Assembly (NCBI GenBank): GCA_041749275.1
Contig: JBGTBQ010000457.1
Span: forward strand, 1-25,814
Reading direction: 5' to 3'
DNA: 25,814 nt
Origin: JBGTBQ01 sp041749275
GTDB taxonomy: Bacteria; Acidobacteriota; Blastocatellia; Pyrinomonadales; Pyrinomonadaceae
In this document: positions 1 through 7,303 of the stretch, piece by piece
How positions within the stretch are numbered: the stretch's first letter is position 1
How the letters are laid out: each line of letters begins with the position of its first letter
Translations under genes and position numbers: made by a program
The notes under the pieces: model-generated
What the model was told of the DNA's origin: nothing
The model's database searches: none
The model's input: the letters and a program-made list of their open reading frames with translations, nothing else

Positions 1-52
1 AAGGCGCGAAGACTACCATCAGGTGCAGCAGTTCGGCAGGCAGTGTCGGCAT
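1..52 (-). CDS. Transposase N-terminal fragment (DDE type, IS701-like)
   Basis: Only the first 17 complete codons are in the window, reading MPTLPAELLHLMVVFAP from ATG at 52-50. A purine-rich AGAGG lies about 8 bases upstream on the minus strand. The pattern of Leu-Pro-rich start followed by V-V-F-A-P resembles the N terminus of DDE-superfamily transposases of the IS701 type, which usually continue with a P-L-F-S motif. That resemblance is from memory of the family and rests on few residues. Its orientation, away from the broken replication gene, fits an IS that inserted into that gene. Confidence 0.45.
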   Translation of the reverse strand, partial: MPTLPAELLHLMVVFAP

Positions 53-133
53 CGGAAAGACCTCTTTTGGTGAAGTTGTCTTTCTCAGCTTACGCGGCCT
101 GCCGTTACTTTTTCAAAGACCTAAAATGGATAA
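1..133 (-). mobile_element. End of an insertion sequence (partial, runs off the left edge)
   Basis: This stretch contains the first codons of a leftward transposase-like gene (1-52) plus its upstream region. The right-hand limit is set indirectly. From about position 134 the rightward frame reads as the interior of a primase-polymerase gene, while a TAA at 131-133 and unrelated sequence lie to its left, so the replication gene appears cut at about 131-137. No terminal inverted repeat or target duplication can be confirmed because the other end is outside the window. The exact boundary is an estimate. Confidence 0.5.
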
Positions 134-184
134 AGTCGAGTTAAAAAGGCCACCTTCATAGACCCCACGAGCGGTAAACGCCTT

Positions 185-1624
185 GTGGAAGTTCTGACCA
201 ACGGACAGCAAGCCGTCTTTCCGGGGAGCACACACAAAGAGACGGGCGAGTTTGTCCGGTGGTATGAGGACGGCGAGACGGCGCACGTCACAGAGGCAGA
301 CCTCTTCCCACCTGTCAGGCGTCTTGCCGCCGCTGCCTTGCTCACGCGTCACTGGCCGCAAGTGGGCAGCCGTCAGGACGCGGCTCTGGCTCTCGCTGGC
401 GGATTGCTACGCGCAGGGTGGTCGGAGACTGAAACGATCCATTTCATCAAGGCCGTCTGTGAGGCGGCGGGTGATGAAGAGACAAACTCGCGCGTTGAGA
501 CCGTCTGCTACACACAACGTAAATTGAAAGACGGCGAAAACGCTACGGGGTGGCCGACACTCGCCAAGATCATCGAGCCGCGCATCATTGACCGGGTGTG
601 CGAGTGGCTAGAAATTCGGCAGGGGGCAAGCAAGGCGCAGCAGAATTCAAAGAATGGCGATGCAGGTAACAAGCAGGCGGACGACTCACCGCTCCGCGTT
701 GTCCGCATGGCGGACGTGCAGCCCGAAACCGTGCGCTGGCTCTGGCACCCTTACATCCCGCTCGGCAAGCTAACCCTGCTCGAAGGCGATCCGGGCATCG
801 GAAAGAGTACGCTGACATGCGCCCTCGCTTCGGCGGTCACGAACGGACGCGGCTTTCCCGGCACTGAGCCTTTCGAGCCGGGCAACGTGTTGATGCTCTC
901 GGCGGAGGACGGGTTGGCAGACACCTTGCGGCCCCGTCTTGATAGCGTCGAGGCTGATACTTCGCGCGTGATGGCTTTGAATGAGCCACTGACCCTTGAT
1001 GCGTTAGGCATGGTCAGGCTAGAGGCCGCGATCATCGAATACAAGCCACAACTCGTCACCATTGATCCTCTGTTTGCCTACACGGGCGGCAAGACAGACA
1101 TCCACCGAGCAAACGAGTGCCGGGCGATTTCCGCGCCGCTTGCAGCCATCGCGGAGCGGCAGAGCTGCGCGATTATAGCTGTTCGGCATCTCGGCAAGTC
1201 ACGCGGCGGCGGTAACGCGCTGAACGCAGGTATAGGTTCGATTGATTTTGTCGCGGCGGCCCGCTCGGTGCTCCTCGCCGGCCAAGACCCTGACGATCCA
1301 AAGAAACGCGGCGTCGTGCAGACTAAGAACAACCTCGCGCCGGTCGGCGAGGCCATCGGCTACACGATAGAGGGCGGGCGTTTCTTCTGGACGGGCGTGA
1401 GCACACTGACGGCTGGAATGATCCTTTCGCTCCCGTCAGACGAAGAGGCGCGCGGCTCGCTCGCCGAGGCGAAAGACTTTTTACGCACCGCTCTGTCAGA
1501 CGGAGGACGGGATTGCAAAGCCGTCAAGGAAGAGGCAAAGCAGGCAGCAATTCTCGGTCAGCGCGTAAGCTCTTTACAGATGCGAGTTAAGCTTTCGAGT
1601 TTTTGCGCTTCTTTTGAACCATGA
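185..1624 (+). CDS. Replication-type AAA ATPase/helicase, truncated at both ends (primase-polymerase family remnant)
   Basis: The open frame gives 479 residues from a GTG start. It has a RecA/RepA-like ATPase core: Walker A GDPGIGKST at residues 201-209, Walker B around LVTIDPL (290-296), and a sensor-like RHLGKS at 334-339. The N-terminal part (VEVLTNGQQAVFPGSTHKETG) is the tail of a bifunctional primase-polymerase domain, and coding similarity continues upstream of the GTG to about 137 until a TAA at 131-133. The native gene therefore began further left and was cut by the insertion sequence. At the other end, the last 26 residues are encoded by a miniature element inserted at 1546; the true tail continues in the same frame at 1670-1909. 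In phages, satellites and plasmids such proteins unwind and prime the element's own DNA. This copy is probably inactive as a primase; the ATPase core is intact. Confidence 0.8.
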   Translation: MEVLTNGQQAVFPGSTHKETGEFVRWYEDGETAHVTEADLFPPVRRLAAAALLTRHWPQVGSRQDAALALAGGLLRAGWSETETIHFIKAVCEAAGDEETNSRVETVCYTQRKLKDGENATGWPTLAKIIEPRIIDRVCEWLEIRQGASKAQQNSKNGDAGNKQADDSPLRVVRMADVQPETVRWLWHPYIPLGKLTLLEGDPGIGKSTLTCALASAVTNGRGFPGTEPFEPGNVLMLSAEDGLADTLRPRLDSVEADTSRVMALNEPLTLDALGMVRLEAAIIEYKPQLVTIDPLFAYTGGKTDIHRANECRAISAPLAAIAERQSCAIIAVRHLGKSRGGGNALNAGIGSIDFVAAARSVLLAGQDPDDPKKRGVVQTKNNLAPVGEAIGYTIEGGRFFWTGVSTLTAGMILSLPSDEEARGSLAEAKDFLRTALSDGGRDCKAVKEEAKQAAILGQRVSSLQMRVKLSSFCASFEP

Positions 1625-1669
1625 TCCAATGTTTTCATAGACTTACGTTATTCCTGACCGAGAATTGCT
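1546..1669. mobile_element. 124-bp miniature inverted-repeat element (MITE)
   Basis: The ends are perfect 16-bp inverted repeats: AGCAATTCTCGGTCAG at 1546-1561 and its reverse complement at 1654-1669. Just inside, CGTAAG (left) and its complement CTTACG (right, about 1642-1647) extend the symmetry with a gap. The element is flanked by an 11-bp direct repeat GCAAAGCAGGC at 1535-1545 and 1670-1680, as expected of a target-site duplication. Removing the element and one copy (135 bp) restores one continuous coding frame, reading EAKQAGISERTLSR across the join. The boundary could be shifted by 2 bp (18-bp termini, 7-bp duplication). An 11-bp duplication and 16-18-bp termini would suit an IS4-family parent, but no transposase is present. 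A 26-codon minus-strand ORF (1558-1638) may be a transposase remnant or chance. Confidence 0.85.
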
Positions 1670-1909
1670 GCAAAGCAGGCCGGCATCTCTGAGCGCACAC
1701 TAAGCCGGGCGAAGAAAGAATTAAACGTCTGCTCTGTCAAAGTAGGGATGCCCGACAGCCGCTATCAGAAATGGGTGTGGAAGCTGCCCACCGAAGATTG
1801 CCAGACCACGACCGAAGATTGCCAAGCGGAGGACAATGGCAACCTTCGGACAAGTGAATGGGAAAACGGCAGTTACGACAACAACATAGGCGAAGGTTGC
1901 CAATCTTAG
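1670..1909 (+). pseudogene. Displaced 3' tail of the replication helicase gene
   Basis: This segment has the same reading frame as the ATPase gene at 185-1624 and ends at TAG 1907-1909. It begins with AKQAGISERTLSRAKKEL, a helix-turn-helix-like module normally found at the C terminus of this helicase family. Then come a Val-rich stretch, a tryptophan-containing basic segment (YQKWVWKL) and a low-complexity acidic tail with two T-E-D-C-Q copies. It is separated from the rest of the protein only by the miniature element. No start codon with a ribosome site is apparent, so it is probably not translated separately. Confidence 0.75.
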
Positions 1910-1926
1910 ATTCTGGCAACCTTCGG
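1791..1926. repeat. Cluster of five 13-bp iteron-like repeats, consensus CCGAAGRTTGCCA
   Basis: Copies are at 1791-1803 and 1812-1824 (plus strand, CCGAAGATTGCCA), 1837-1849 (minus strand, CCGAAGGTTGCCA), 1890-1902 (plus, one mismatch at the first base) and 1914-1926 (minus). The first two are spaced 21 bp start to start, two helical turns. The last two face each other and form a perfect 12-bp stem (1891-1902 with 1914-1925) around an 11-base loop spanning the stop codon. The cluster covers the 3' end of the replication gene and the start of the noncoding gap. This arrangement fits iterons of a replication origin bound by the adjacent Rep-like protein. No T tract follows the hairpin, so a terminator is less likely. 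Function is inferred. Confidence 0.6.
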
Positions 1927-2118
1927 GCTGCGCGAAGTTTATTCGCCACTCAACACCGAATTGCGCGAGATGCGCGAGAGAAATAGACACGCAGTGTGCG
2001 AGGTGTTCACTCCTGCTGTGCTCTTGGCAGCGGGCTTTACCTTTCGTCCTGCGCCTGTCTGTTAGTGTTTGAGGAATGTAGTCAAGAATGGCCGCGCCTT
2101 GAAAGGATTTGAAAGAAA

Positions 2119-2637
2119 ATGAAACAGAAAACGAGCGTTGCCCGCAAAGTGAAGGCCACCCCAGCCCCGCCAGATGAAGTCCTGCCCGTCCGGGTAGAGT
2201 CCGACGAACTGACGCCACAACAGCAGGCCGCGCTCGTGGCGCTGCTCTCCTGCCCGACCTACGCGGCGGCGAGCGCGCAGTCCGGCGTCTCACAGGCGAC
2301 ACTCTGGCGCTATATGCAGGATGAGACTTTCGCTCGTCTTCTGCGCGAAGCGCGAAGCGTGGTTGTCAGTCAGGCCGTATTGCGGCTGCAATGCGCCGCC
2401 GGTGATGCCGTCAAAGCTCTCCATGACATCGTGAACAGCGCGGAGGCGGGCGGCGCGGTGCGGGTGTCCGCCGCCCGCGCCATCCTCGATATGGCGTTTC
2501 GCGCCGTCGAGCAGGACGAACTGAAGGCACGCATCGCCGAGCTTGAGCGATTCATCCTTCGCAAACAGGAAGAGGACGCGCTGGATCGGGGGCGGAGAGC
2601 CTTACTCGGCGGGGATGAAGACGAGGATGACGAGTGA
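2119..2637 (+). CDS. Helix-turn-helix protein, phage terminase small subunit-like
   Basis: The product has 172 residues. After a basic, Pro-rich N terminus of about 30 residues comes LTPQQQAALVALL, then an HTH (YAAASAQSGVSQATLWRYMQ, about residues 51-70) followed by FARLLREAR. The second half is helical and ends in an acidic tail (GGDEDEDDE). This HTH architecture is shared with small terminase subunits (TerS), which recognise pac/cos DNA for packaging, but related proteins are often annotated only as HTH proteins. AAAGG lies about 15 bases upstream of ATG 2119. The stop overlaps the next start (TGATG). The 190-bp gap upstream holds the last iteron and nothing else recognisable. No large terminase, portal or capsid gene is in the window, so a satellite-type TerS or a remnant regulator are both possible. 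Confidence 0.65.
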   Translation: MKQKTSVARKVKATPAPPDEVLPVRVESDELTPQQQAALVALLSCPTYAAASAQSGVSQATLWRYMQDETFARLLREARSVVVSQAVLRLQCAAGDAVKALHDIVNSAEAGGAVRVSAARAILDMAFRAVEQDELKARIAELERFILRKQEEDALDRGRRALLGGDEDEDDE

Positions 2638-3758
2638 TGAACTATGCGGCGCAACTGGCAAGGCTGGAAAAGTTGGCTGGTAAGGGCGGATGTCCCTCGT
2701 GTCGCCTCTACCGGCGGCATACGTGGCTCGATTCGGCAAAGAAAAGGCCAAGTCCAGAAGACACAGCGCTTCATGCGGCATCAGTTTGTGACCTGTGTGG
2801 CGCAACCTCGAATACCGATCTGTCCGGCTATGCCCCTGAACATCGTGAAATCATGCGCCTTCTCAGCGCGGCGAAATTGGAGGAGACTTTCACGATCCCG
2901 CGTGTGTGGGCGGCGGAGCAATGGATGCTCAAGCGGAGTGTCGCTCGCAGTTACGAGCGTAAAGTGCGGAGGGAAATGCAAAGAATGGCTGCACCGACAC
3001 AAACGCCTTACGCGCAGCAGCAGCGGAATTATGCACAGCAACAGCAGGCGCGAGCGCGTGAGCAGGCGAAGGCGAAAGACCCGGACTTCAAGCTATATAA
3101 AAAGCTGCTTGTAGAAGCGCATGAACTCGGCTTGCGCCGATACAAGCGACTTGAAAGGCAGTACGGCAAGCATCCTTTCCCCGAACTCGATGCCCGGCTT
3201 GCTACCGTCCAAAGTCCCGATTATGACCAAATGTATAAGGGTGAGCCTTACGAACACGATGTACACTTTAGCCCCATGTATGAGCTTGAGAGAGAGGCAA
3301 AGGCGTGGTTGATGTGCGCGGAATTGGAAAAGATTATCTTGGGCGAGGTAAGCGCGCACACTGCCGGGAAGATCGCGCACTGCGAGCAGCAGGCGCGAGA
3401 GATGATTTCAGCGGCGCAAGCGAAGCATGAAGCGCGCGAGGAGGAGCGGCGGAAGCGTGAGGAAGAGAGGCAAAAGCGACTGGCCCCGCGTGAGAGTGCG
3501 CCAGACGGTTCAACACCAGATAGGGATTTGCGATCTCGCCGCGCTGAGGAGACGCAGCCCGCCGTCGCCCCGCTCACGGCGGCGGATTTGCGCCTGCGCT
3601 TGGAGGCGAGATGCGCTCACGACCCTACCCTCTTTGCACACAACCTGTCGATCTTCAACTTGGCACAAGCGCAGGGTGACGAGGAAAGGATGATGAATTT
3701 GGCGGGTGTCTCTGAAGAAGAGAAGCGACGGCGAGGTTTTTTGTGGCAGCGGTGGTGA
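2637..3758 (+). CDS. Zinc-ribbon/coiled-coil protein of unknown function
   Basis: I do not recognise this gene. Its ATG (2637) overlaps the previous stop by one base (TGATG), implying translational coupling; a GTG one codon earlier is an alternative. The 373-residue product begins with two cysteine knuckles, CPSC (19-22) and CDLC (51-54), a likely zinc ribbon. A basic region with a Gln-rich stretch (QQQRNYAQQQQ) follows, then a Tyr/Leu-rich middle part (YKKLLVEAHELGLRRYKRL), and a long Arg/Glu/Lys helix near residues 260-290 that should be a coiled coil. The C terminus has a second ordered segment (LTAADLRLRLEARCAHDPTLFAHNL). The gene neighbourhood suggests a mobile-element protein acting with the TerS-like partner, but no function can be assigned. 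Confidence 0.7.
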   Translation: MNYAAQLARLEKLAGKGGCPSCRLYRRHTWLDSAKKRPSPEDTALHAASVCDLCGATSNTDLSGYAPEHREIMRLLSAAKLEETFTIPRVWAAEQWMLKRSVARSYERKVRREMQRMAAPTQTPYAQQQRNYAQQQQARAREQAKAKDPDFKLYKKLLVEAHELGLRRYKRLERQYGKHPFPELDARLATVQSPDYDQMYKGEPYEHDVHFSPMYELEREAKAWLMCAELEKIILGEVSAHTAGKIAHCEQQAREMISAAQAKHEAREEERRKREEERQKRLAPRESAPDGSTPDRDLRSRRAEETQPAVAPLTAADLRLRLEARCAHDPTLFAHNLSIFNLAQAQGDEERMMNLAGVSEEEKRRRGFLWQRW

Positions 3759-3955
3759 AACCGGGTTGTCTTCAGTTAGCGGCGAAACTGAGCAGGTATG
3801 GCCGGTTGGAAGGCAAGCATCGTTGTATCTGGTGTCATGCTGGGGGCGTAGTGAAAGATTATGCAAGGTTATTTATTCTGCCCCTGAGAGCCGATATTAC
3901 TGATAAAATCTTGTCCCATTGCCAAGATGGTGATAAGTTCTTGCCACCTCATTAA
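3743..3955 (+). CDS. Small CxxC protein, unknown
   Basis: This is a 70-residue ORF from GTG 3743, overlapping the end of the zinc-ribbon gene by 16 bases. A GAGG sits 6 bases before the start, giving a reasonable ribosome site. The product has a CIWC motif at residues 28-31, followed by KDYARLFILPLRADITDKI, which has the character of a folded protein. No homologue is recognised. It may be the last gene of the rep/TerS-like cluster. Length and composition leave real doubt about coding. Confidence 0.4.
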   Translation: MAAVVKPGCLQLAAKLSRYGRLEGKHRCIWCHAGGVVKDYARLFILPLRADITDKILSHCQDGDKFLPPH

Positions 3956-4000
3956 GCGGGTCGCTTTGATTTAAGTTCATACAGGCTGTCTTTACATGGG

Positions 4001-4624
4001 ATGACTGCGATTTACCACATCACGCACATCCGCAATCTGCCCTCGATCTTGGAATATGGATGTCTTTGGTGTGATAGCGAACGTTTAGCCAGAGGGCTAA
4101 ACACGATGGGAATCGCTCATCAGCACATAAAAGATCGTCGCGCGCGTCGCCCCGTTCCTGTTTGTCAGCACGGAACTTTGGCCGACTATGTGCCGTTTCA
4201 TTTCGCGCCCCGGTCGCCAATGCTCTATTCAATTTATAGAGGGAACGTCGAAGGTTATACGGAAGGTCAACGGCCTGTGCTTCATCTTGTTTCTTCTGCC
4301 GAGGGCGTCCTCAAAAATAGTTTGCCGTTCACGTTCACAAACGGTCATGCGGAGATGGCAACCAGCCACTTCTACGAAGACTTGGCCGATCTCGATAAAG
4401 TGGACTGGACGATCATGCAGGCAACCTACTGGCATGACAGACCTGAAGACGGCACGCGCAAATGGCGCAGACAGGCCGAGTTCTTGATACACAATCATTT
4501 CCCCGTTCCGTTAATCGGTGAAATCGGGACGATCTCTAGGCCAATGGCCGAAGAAGTCAAGCAAATCCTATCTGCCGCAGGCCACGATATTCCGGTGTCA
4601 GTGCGCCAGAATTGGTATTATTGA
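4001..4624 (+). CDS. darT: DarT, ssDNA thymidine ADP-ribosyltransferase toxin
   Basis: The product is 207 residues, the usual DarT (DUF4433) length. It opens with the family signature IYHITHIRNLPSIL (4-17). The central block ADYVPFHFAPRSPMLYSIYRG (61-81) is the conserved YVPF-F-PRSPMLY motif, and the C-terminal WRRQAEFLIH places Glu160 at the catalytic position known from Thermus DarT. DarT enzymes transfer ADP-ribose from NAD+ to thymidine in single-stranded DNA, blocking replication; several protect against phage. The start is the first ATG before the signature, with only a weak GGG as a ribosome site. The antitoxin starts 22 bases after the stop. All motifs needed for activity appear intact. 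Confidence 0.95.
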   Translation: MTAIYHITHIRNLPSILEYGCLWCDSERLARGLNTMGIAHQHIKDRRARRPVPVCQHGTLADYVPFHFAPRSPMLYSIYRGNVEGYTEGQRPVLHLVSSAEGVLKNSLPFTFTNGHAEMATSHFYEDLADLDKVDWTIMQATYWHDRPEDGTRKWRRQAEFLIHNHFPVPLIGEIGTISRPMAEEVKQILSAAGHDIPVSVRQNWYY

Positions 4625-4646
4625 GTTGCAGACGCGGGAGTCTTCC

Positions 4647-5684
4647 ATGATTGAGCACGTAACCGGGAATTTACTTGAAGCCGAAGCCACCGCCCTCGTC
4701 AATACGGTGAACACCGTGGGCGTGATGGGCAAGGGCGTAGCTTTGCAGTTCAAGCAGGCGTTTCCCGAAAACTACGAGGCGTACCGTAAGGCGTGCGAGC
4801 GCGGAGTCGTGCAGCCCGGAAAGATGTTTGTGTTCGACACGGGAGAACTCTATCCGCGTTACATCATTAACTTCCCGACCAAACGCCACTGGAAAGGGAA
4901 AGCAAAGATCGAAGATGTCGAGAGCGGACTGGTTGACCTGATCGAGACGGTGCGGCGGCTCGAAATCAAATCCATTGCCGTGCCGCCGCTGGGTTGTGGG
5001 AATGGCGGGCTGAGATGGAACGATGTGCGCCCGCTAATCGAAGCCGCGTTTGCTGAGTTGCCGGATGTGCGCGTGTTGCTCTATGCGCCACACGGTGCGC
5101 CGGAAGCGGAGCGAATGCGGACGGCGACCAAGAGGCCGAACATGACGGCGGGGCGTGCCGTGCTGCTGGCTGCGTTCGAGAACTACATGCTGCCGGGCTA
5201 TCGCCTCTCGATGCTGGAAGCGCAGAAACTGGCTTACTTCCTGCAAGCCGCCGGACAGCCTTTGAAGCTGCGGTTCGACAAACAGCGTTACGGCCCTTAC
5301 GCCGAAGCCTTGCAACACGTCATGCAGCGCATGGAAGGACACTTCATCAAGGGTTATGGTGATCGCAGTCAGGGCGCGTTTACTGGAACCATTGCTCTTG
5401 TTCCCGAAGCCGTCGCCAATGCCGCCGCTTTTTTGGAGCACGATACGGAAACGCTGCAACGCTTGGAGCATGTCACGCGCTTAATCGAAGGCTTCGAGTA
5501 TCCTTATGGATTGGAACTATTGGCGACGGTGCATTGGGTCGCGCAGGAAGACGAGGCGGCGCGGCAGGACATGAATACAGCCGTCGCGCGCGTGCATGAG
5601 TGGAGCGAGCACAAGCGCCAGAAGTTCAGTTCGGATCATATCGCGCTGGCGTGGGAGCGTTTGCGCGACGGCGGCTGGCTGTAA
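4647..5684 (+). CDS. darG: DarG, macrodomain antitoxin of DarT
   Basis: The product is 345 residues. The N-terminal macrodomain (about 1-155) has the ADP-ribose-binding motifs ALVNTVNTVGVMGKGVALQF (16-35), FPTKRHW (76-82, Lys79 corresponding to the lysine reported as important in Thermus DarG) and PPLGCGNGGLRW (113-124). The C-terminal domain (about 165-345, LEAQKLAYFLQ and RYGPYAEALQH) is the DarG-specific part that binds and blocks DarT. The macrodomain removes ADP-ribose from DNA. ATG 4647 is preceded by CGGGAG seven bases upstream; a longer in-frame extension to 4518 would overlap darT and has no family match. The gene ends just before a strong terminator, so darTG is its own transcription unit. 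Confidence 0.95.
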   Translation: MIEHVTGNLLEAEATALVNTVNTVGVMGKGVALQFKQAFPENYEAYRKACERGVVQPGKMFVFDTGELYPRYIINFPTKRHWKGKAKIEDVESGLVDLIETVRRLEIKSIAVPPLGCGNGGLRWNDVRPLIEAAFAELPDVRVLLYAPHGAPEAERMRTATKRPNMTAGRAVLLAAFENYMLPGYRLSMLEAQKLAYFLQAAGQPLKLRFDKQRYGPYAEALQHVMQRMEGHFIKGYGDRSQGAFTGTIALVPEAVANAAAFLEHDTETLQRLEHVTRLIEGFEYPYGLELLATVHWVAQEDEAARQDMNTAVARVHEWSEHKRQKFSSDHIALAWERLRDGGWL

Positions 5685-5712
5685 ATGTGAAGCGTGGGAG
5701 GCAACAGATTAC

Positions 5713-5743
5713 GCCCGCGCGTTAAATTAGCGCGGGCTTTATT
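5713..5743 (+). terminator. Rho-independent terminator after darTG
   Basis: A perfect 8-bp stem GCCCGCGC (5713-5720) pairs with GCGCGGGC (5730-5737) across a 9-base AT loop, followed by TTTATT. It lies 28 bases after the darG stop. Read on the minus strand it lacks a T tract, so it mainly serves the plus strand and separates darTG from the convergent hsdM. Confidence 0.85.
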
Positions 5744-5833
5744 GTGCTTAAAGTTTGGTGCGAAAAGCGCGACGGAGCAGCATTTGAAAGAGGCGCGCGG
5801 CTTCACGTTTTTGAGCGCGGAGACGTTCAAAAT

Positions 5834-7297
5834 TTATCTGACCGTCAATGATTCGTAAATGCCATTGAATTGTTCGAGGGCAGCTTCAAGATTATCGGAT
5901 ATATCTTGCGCCAGTATGTCGGGCGCGGGCAGGTTGGCGGAATCCTCTAGGCTCTCGTCTTTAAGCCAGAAAATGTCGAGGCTCAGTTTGTCGCGCTGCA
6001 AGAGGTCTTCATAGGGGAAGCATTTGAAACGCTCCGTCTCTTGGCGTTCATGGCGGTTCTGCGGGTTGTAGCAGGCGATGAAGTCTTGCAGGTCTTCAGA
6101 GCGGAGCGGGTTGGTCTTGAGCGTGAAATGCTTGTTGGTTCTGAGATCGTAAATCCAGAGGTTCTTTGTCCAAGCCTGTTCGCGTCCGGGTTTTTTGTCG
6201 AAAAAGAGCACGTTGGCTTTGACGCCTTGCGCGTAGAAGATGCCGGTCGGCAGGCGCAGGAGCGTGTGCACGTCGCAGCGTTCGAGCAGCCGGCGGCGGA
6301 TGCGTTCGCCCGCGCCGCCCTCAAAAAGCACGTTGTCGGGGACGACGACAGCCGCCGTGCCGTGTGTTTCGAGGAGCGTGTAGATGTGTTGCAGGAAGTT
6401 CAGTTGTTTGTTGGAAGTCGTGGCGAAGAAGTCTTGCCGTTCGTAAACGACCGCCTCTTTATCAGCCTTGCCCTCTTCGTTGATGATGGTGATGCTTGAT
6501 TTCTTGCCGAAGGGCGGGTTGGTCAGAACAAGGTTGTAGTTTGTGGTTGGCGGCGTCGCCAGACTGTCGCCCACGTTGATCGGGCTTTCGTCGCCGCCGA
6601 TGCCGTGCAGGTAAAGGTTCATCACGCAGAGCCGCGCGGTCGCGTCCACGATCTCCCAGCCGTGCAGCGCGCCGTCGCGGAGGAACTGCTTTTGCCGGCG
6701 CGTCAGGTTCGGCAGGCGCGAGATGTAATCGTGTGCGGCGAGCAGGAAGCCGCCAGTGCCGGCGGCGGGGTCACAGATGGTTTGTCCCGCTTGCGGGCGC
6801 ATGACTTCGACTATTGCGCGGATGAGCGGGCGGGGGGTGAAGTATTGGCCCGCGCCGCTTTTGGTGTCTTCGGCGTTCTTCTGTAAAAGACCTTCATAGA
6901 TTTCGCCTTTGATGTCTATGTCAAGCCCTTGCCACGTCTCGCCGTCAATGAGCGCGATGAGGCGGCGCAGCTTGGCGGGGTCTTGAATCTTGTTCTGCGC
7001 CTTGCGAAAGATGATGCCGAGCAAGCCTTTTTCCTTGCCGAGCTTTTCGAGTGTGTGGCGATAGTGGACTTCCAGTTCGTCGCCGAGCTTGTTGCAGAGG
7101 CTGGGCCAGTCGTAGCCGGCGGGGATGGTCGAGGGCTTGCCGAGCGGCGGCGGAAGACGCGCGCCTTCGTCGGCCATCTTGAGGAAGAGCAGATAGGTCA
7201 ACTGTTCGACGTAATCGCCGTAGGAGACGCCGTCGTCGCGCAGCGCGTGGCAATAGTTCCAGACGCGATTGATGATGGAAGCTGCTTCGTTACCCAT
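5834..7297 (-). CDS. hsdM: Type I restriction-modification DNA methyltransferase subunit M
   Basis: The 487-residue product has an HsdM N-terminal helical domain (about 5-140) and the N6-adenine methyltransferase domain: FTPRPLIRAIV, motif I DPAAGTGGF (about 177-185) for AdoMet binding, and motif IV NPPFG (about 260-264) for catalysis. It modifies the target adenine together with HsdS and forms the restriction complex with HsdR. ATG 7297 was chosen; a TTG one codon earlier is possible. It starts 6 bases after the stop of the PIN toxin gene and has no good ribosome site of its own, so translation is probably coupled to the toxin. It is the last gene of the leftward operon; no clear terminator follows. 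Confidence 0.95.
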   Translation of the reverse strand: MGNEAASIINRVWNYCHALRDDGVSYGDYVEQLTYLLFLKMADEGARLPPPLGKPSTIPAGYDWPSLCNKLGDELEVHYRHTLEKLGKEKGLLGIIFRKAQNKIQDPAKLRRLIALIDGETWQGLDIDIKGEIYEGLLQKNAEDTKSGAGQYFTPRPLIRAIVEVMRPQAGQTICDPAAGTGGFLLAAHDYISRLPNLTRRQKQFLRDGALHGWEIVDATARLCVMNLYLHGIGGDESPINVGDSLATPPTTNYNLVLTNPPFGKKSSITIINEEGKADKEAVVYERQDFFATTSNKQLNFLQHIYTLLETHGTAAVVVPDNVLFEGGAGERIRRRLLERCDVHTLLRLPTGIFYAQGVKANVLFFDKKPGREQAWTKNLWIYDLRTNKHFTLKTNPLRSEDLQDFIACYNPQNRHERQETERFKCFPYEDLLQRDKLSLDIFWLKDESLEDSANLPAPDILAQDISDNLEAALEQFNGIYESLTVR

Positions 7298-7303
7298 CAA
7301 GGA

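Noticed and set aside
1558..1638. 26-codon minus-strand ORF inside the miniature element (MKTLDHGSKEAQ start)
   Set aside because: Its position near the element end fits a transposase start, but it is too short to show homology and ends in the inverted repeat; not annotated as a gene.
1721..2302. 193-codon minus-strand open frame
   Set aside because: It overlaps the helicase tail, the repeats and the start of the TerS-like gene; the product is low-complexity and resembles nothing.
4518..4646. Longer DarG starting at 4518
   Set aside because: It overlaps darT by more than 100 bases and adds residues not found in DarG; ATG 4647 has a ribosome site and begins the macrodomain directly.
5738..5833. 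Possible terminator for hsdM on the minus strand
   Set aside because: The hairpin at 5713-5737 has no T tract in that direction, and no other stem with a T run was found.
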